Positions 62,061-64,000 of a stretch of DNA of 64,000 bases are shown here, piece by piece. This DNA is from Desulfobacteraceae bacterium (GTDB taxonomy: Bacteria > Desulfobacterota > Desulfobacteria > Desulfobacterales > Desulfobacteraceae). A model generated the notes under the pieces. The model ran no database searches. It was not told where the DNA came from and saw nothing but the letters and a program-made list of their open reading frames with translations. The position numbers and the translations under genes were made by a program. Location: positions 124,001 through 188,000 of the forward strand of contig JADGFI010000004.1 of assembly GCA_016743945.1 (NCBI GenBank), in the 5' to 3' direction. The stretch's first letter is position 1. Each line of letters begins with the position of its first letter.

Positions 62061-63608
62061 ATGTCGGCCAATAAGATACTGATTGTGGATGATGAAGAGA
62101 TAATCGTTCGGCTCTTGTCCATGTCCTTGAGGAGTGACGGGTATGAAACGGTTACAGCCTATAACGGCGAGCAGGGATTGGCGGCATTTAAGTCGCAATC
62201 CCCTGATATTGTGGTGACGGATATTAAAATGCCGGGAATGGACGGGCTTGAGCTCCTGAAAAAAATAAAAGAAATTGATAAAGAAACCGAAGTTATTATT
62301 GTAACCGGCCACGGGGATATTGATTCAACCATCACCGCCCTTCAGTACGGGGCCAGTGATTTTATTAATAAACCGGTCCGGGATGAGGCTCTGGCAATTG
62401 CCCTTGAGCGGGCAAAAGCAAAGATTCACATCCGGGAACGACTGGAAGAGTATACCAAGAATCTCGAACAGAAGATTTCCGAGGCAACCGAAGAGATACG
62501 GCGCAAATCCAATTTTCAGAGGCTTTTGATCCGCAGCAGCAATGATGCCATTGTGGCTTTTGACCATGATTGGAAAATCGTGGTGTATAACCCGGAAGCA
62601 GCCCGGATATTTGGAGAAAAGACCATTGATGTCAAAAATAAAATGACCATCCAGGACCTGTATACTCCACAGATAGCAGAGATATTCAAGGCTGAGGCTA
62701 AAAAATCATTCGATCCCAATGATATGCCCTGGAAAGAGATGATGTTGCAGACACGAGACGGCCGGCAGATTCCGGTTCAATATACCACCAACGTCCTCCA
62801 CGAAGAGGGCGAATTTATGGGGATTGTCAATTTCTTCCAGGATCTTACCGAGATCAAGCGGCTGGAAAAAGACCTGGTCCAGTCGGAACGTCTGGCAGCT
62901 GTCGGTCAGACGGTCAGCGGACTTGCCCATTATGTGAAAAATATTCTCATCGGCCTCAAGGGCGGTTCCTATGTGGTGGATGTGGGGATGAAAAAAAACA
63001 ATACGGAAAAACTTAAAATCGGATGGGAAACCATCAAAAAAAATATTGCAAGGGTGGCAGATTTAACACAGGATCTGCTGACCTATTCCAAGGAAAGGGA
63101 ACCTGAGTTTGAACCCTGTTTTCCCAATGAAATTGTGGAGGATGTGATTGATTTGATTGCAGATGTTGCCGCCGGCAATGATATCAAGATATTAAAGGAG
63201 ACGGATGCTGCCATCGGTGAAGTGATTGTGGATCCGAAAACCATACACAGAACCCTTCTTAACCTTGTCCACAATGCCATGGATGCCTGCATGGATGATG
63301 AAGACACATCCAAGATATTTGAAATTGGGATCAAAACCCGTATGGGCCCCGGCAATAGTATTATTCTTGAGGTCAAGGATAACGGATGCGGCATGGACGA
63401 GGAAACCTGTAAACTATTGTTTAACCCCATGTTCAGCACAAAAGGGGGCAAGGGAACAGGACTCGGGATGTTGGTGACCGGAAAGCTGGTGGAAGAACAC
63501 AGGGGCTCAATTGAAACGATAACAGGCCTGGGGCAGGGGACCACCTTTATTGTCAGACTTCCCTATGAAATAGCGGGTGACCTTGATACCAAGGAGGATA
63601 GATTATGA
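62061..63608 (+). CDS. Receiver-PAS-histidine kinase
   Basis: A 515-residue cytoplasmic protein: receiver with Asp54 (IVVTDIKMPGMDG), linker coiled coil, PAS (about 150-265), HisKA with His290 (VSGLAHYVKNILIGLKGG) and ATPase (NLVHNAMDACMDD, DNGCGMDEE, GKGTGLGML). Reversed hybrids of this kind relay phosphate from an upstream kinase onward. It lies 12 bases after the sensor kinase, and its stop codon overlaps the start of the next receiver gene. Confidence 0.9.
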   Translation: MSANKILIVDDEEIIVRLLSMSLRSDGYETVTAYNGEQGLAAFKSQSPDIVVTDIKMPGMDGLELLKKIKEIDKETEVIIVTGHGDIDSTITALQYGASDFINKPVRDEALAIALERAKAKIHIRERLEEYTKNLEQKISEATEEIRRKSNFQRLLIRSSNDAIVAFDHDWKIVVYNPEAARIFGEKTIDVKNKMTIQDLYTPQIAEIFKAEAKKSFDPNDMPWKEMMLQTRDGRQIPVQYTTNVLHEEGEFMGIVNFFQDLTEIKRLEKDLVQSERLAAVGQTVSGLAHYVKNILIGLKGGSYVVDVGMKKNNTEKLKIGWETIKKNIARVADLTQDLLTYSKEREPEFEPCFPNEIVEDVIDLIADVAAGNDIKILKETDAAIGEVIVDPKTIHRTLLNLVHNAMDACMDDEDTSKIFEIGIKTRMGPGNSIILEVKDNGCGMDEETCKLLFNPMFSTKGGKGTGLGMLVTGKLVEEHRGSIETITGLGQGTTFIVRLPYEIAGDLDTKEDRL

Positions 63609-63997
63609 ATAAAAAGGTACTTGTGGTGGATGATGATCCGGATGTGCGGTCATTTGTTGTCACAGTTCTGGAGGAGAATGACTATATCCCCATTGTTGCC
63701 CACGATGGGATAGAGGGCCTGGAGATGATTGAACAAAAACGCCCTGATTTGGTCATTCTTGATGTACTGATGCCCAGGGGGAGCGGCATCCGATTGTACC
63801 GTCATTTAAAAACAGACGAGGTCCTTAAAACTCTTCCTGTGATCATGTTTACCGGCATTGCCCTGAGGTCTTTTTTAAAGTCCCAGAAAGCCCTGGACGA
63901 GTTTAAGGGCGGTGAGGTTCCCATGCCCGATATTTATCTGGAGAAACCGGTTGAGCCGGAAGAGCTTGTCCAGGCCATACAAAAAAAAATCGGCTAA
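63605..63997 (+). CDS. Single-domain response regulator
   Basis: A 130-residue CheY-like receiver: acidic pocket Asp9-Asp11, phosphoacceptor Asp53 (LVILDVLMPRGSG), Thr/Lys switch (MFTGIA, EKPVEP). There is no output domain. An insertion (LKSQKALDEFKGGEVPMPDIYL) before the Lys is longer than usual. GGAGG precedes the ATG, which overlaps the previous stop. It may be the end of the relay or a phosphate sink for the two kinases. The window ends three bases later, so further genes of the unit may follow. Confidence 0.9.
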   Translation: MNKKVLVVDDDPDVRSFVVTVLEENDYIPIVAHDGIEGLEMIEQKRPDLVILDVLMPRGSGIRLYRHLKTDEVLKTLPVIMFTGIALRSFLKSQKALDEFKGGEVPMPDIYLEKPVEPEELVQAIQKKIG

Positions 63998-64000
63998 TCA

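Overview
The window looks like chromosome of a sulfate- or sulfite-reducing deltaproteobacterium (Desulfobacterota), most likely a Desulfobacteraceae-type marine or sediment anaerobe. The grounds are a QmoC-like membrane electron carrier, a complete taurine-to-sulfite route (xsc, tpa, ald), a SulP permease, a molybdopterin enzyme paired with a polyferredoxin, and dense PAS/histidine-kinase signalling. No rRNA, tRNA or CRISPR array was seen.

Positions 1-8200 are visibly AT-rich and form an accessory island. It holds a CBS protein, two decayed reverse-transcriptase fragments that share a repeated left flank, an orphan NHLP-type RiPP precursor, two decayed tyrosine-recombinase tails, and then a closely packed + strand run of small genes: ribbon-helix-helix regulator, coiled-coil protein, frameshifted zinc-ribbon protein, Fic protein, tiny membrane proteins and a MazE/MazF-like pair. 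Several members are broken. Many stop codons run straight into a GGGA(G) ribosome-binding sequence.

Positions 8200-18100 carry ordinary genes: a vWA-OmpA lipoprotein, a DJ-1 remnant, a crotonase, a damaged PAS protein, a YhhN membrane protein, a TetR + QmoC-like unit with a strong palindromic operator, and a CHASE4-HAMP-PAS-PAS-GGDEF diguanylate cyclase.

Positions 18065-30500 are the best-understood block, a regulated taurine dissimilation locus. A GntR/FCD regulator and a divergent BvgS-like hybrid kinase plus sigma54 activator precede an AGCS (sodium:alanine) symporter. The symporter has a near-consensus -24/-12 promoter and two candidate activator sites. Xsc, Tpa and Ald follow. Tpa moves the taurine amino group to pyruvate, Ald recycles the alanine and releases ammonia, and Xsc splits sulfoacetaldehyde into acetyl phosphate and sulfite, which can feed dissimilatory sulfite reduction. 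The same TTGACAG-N3-TCTGATGT element lies before the GntR gene and before xsc, which ties them into one regulon.

Positions 30600-34200 hold a creatinase-like M24 protein with an SSS symporter and divergent TetR. Positions 34900-37200 hold an Ada-AlkA fusion with Ogt. Then come a choline-dehydrogenase remnant, SulP, a metallo-beta-lactamase protein and a HExxH lipoprotein. Positions 43200-51500 carry a thioesterase, a cytoplasmic molybdopterin oxidoreductase with an iron-sulfur partner and GlxA-like regulator, threonine aldolase, and an aldehyde dehydrogenase with TetR regulator and matching operators. Positions 51700-55600 hold a binding protein with an apparent ATC start, a hybrid kinase and an SDR. 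Positions 55600-57500 are another decayed patch (IS66 and GntR remnants). The window ends with a hibernation factor and a four-gene unit of NhaD-type antiporter, kinase, receiver-kinase and receiver.
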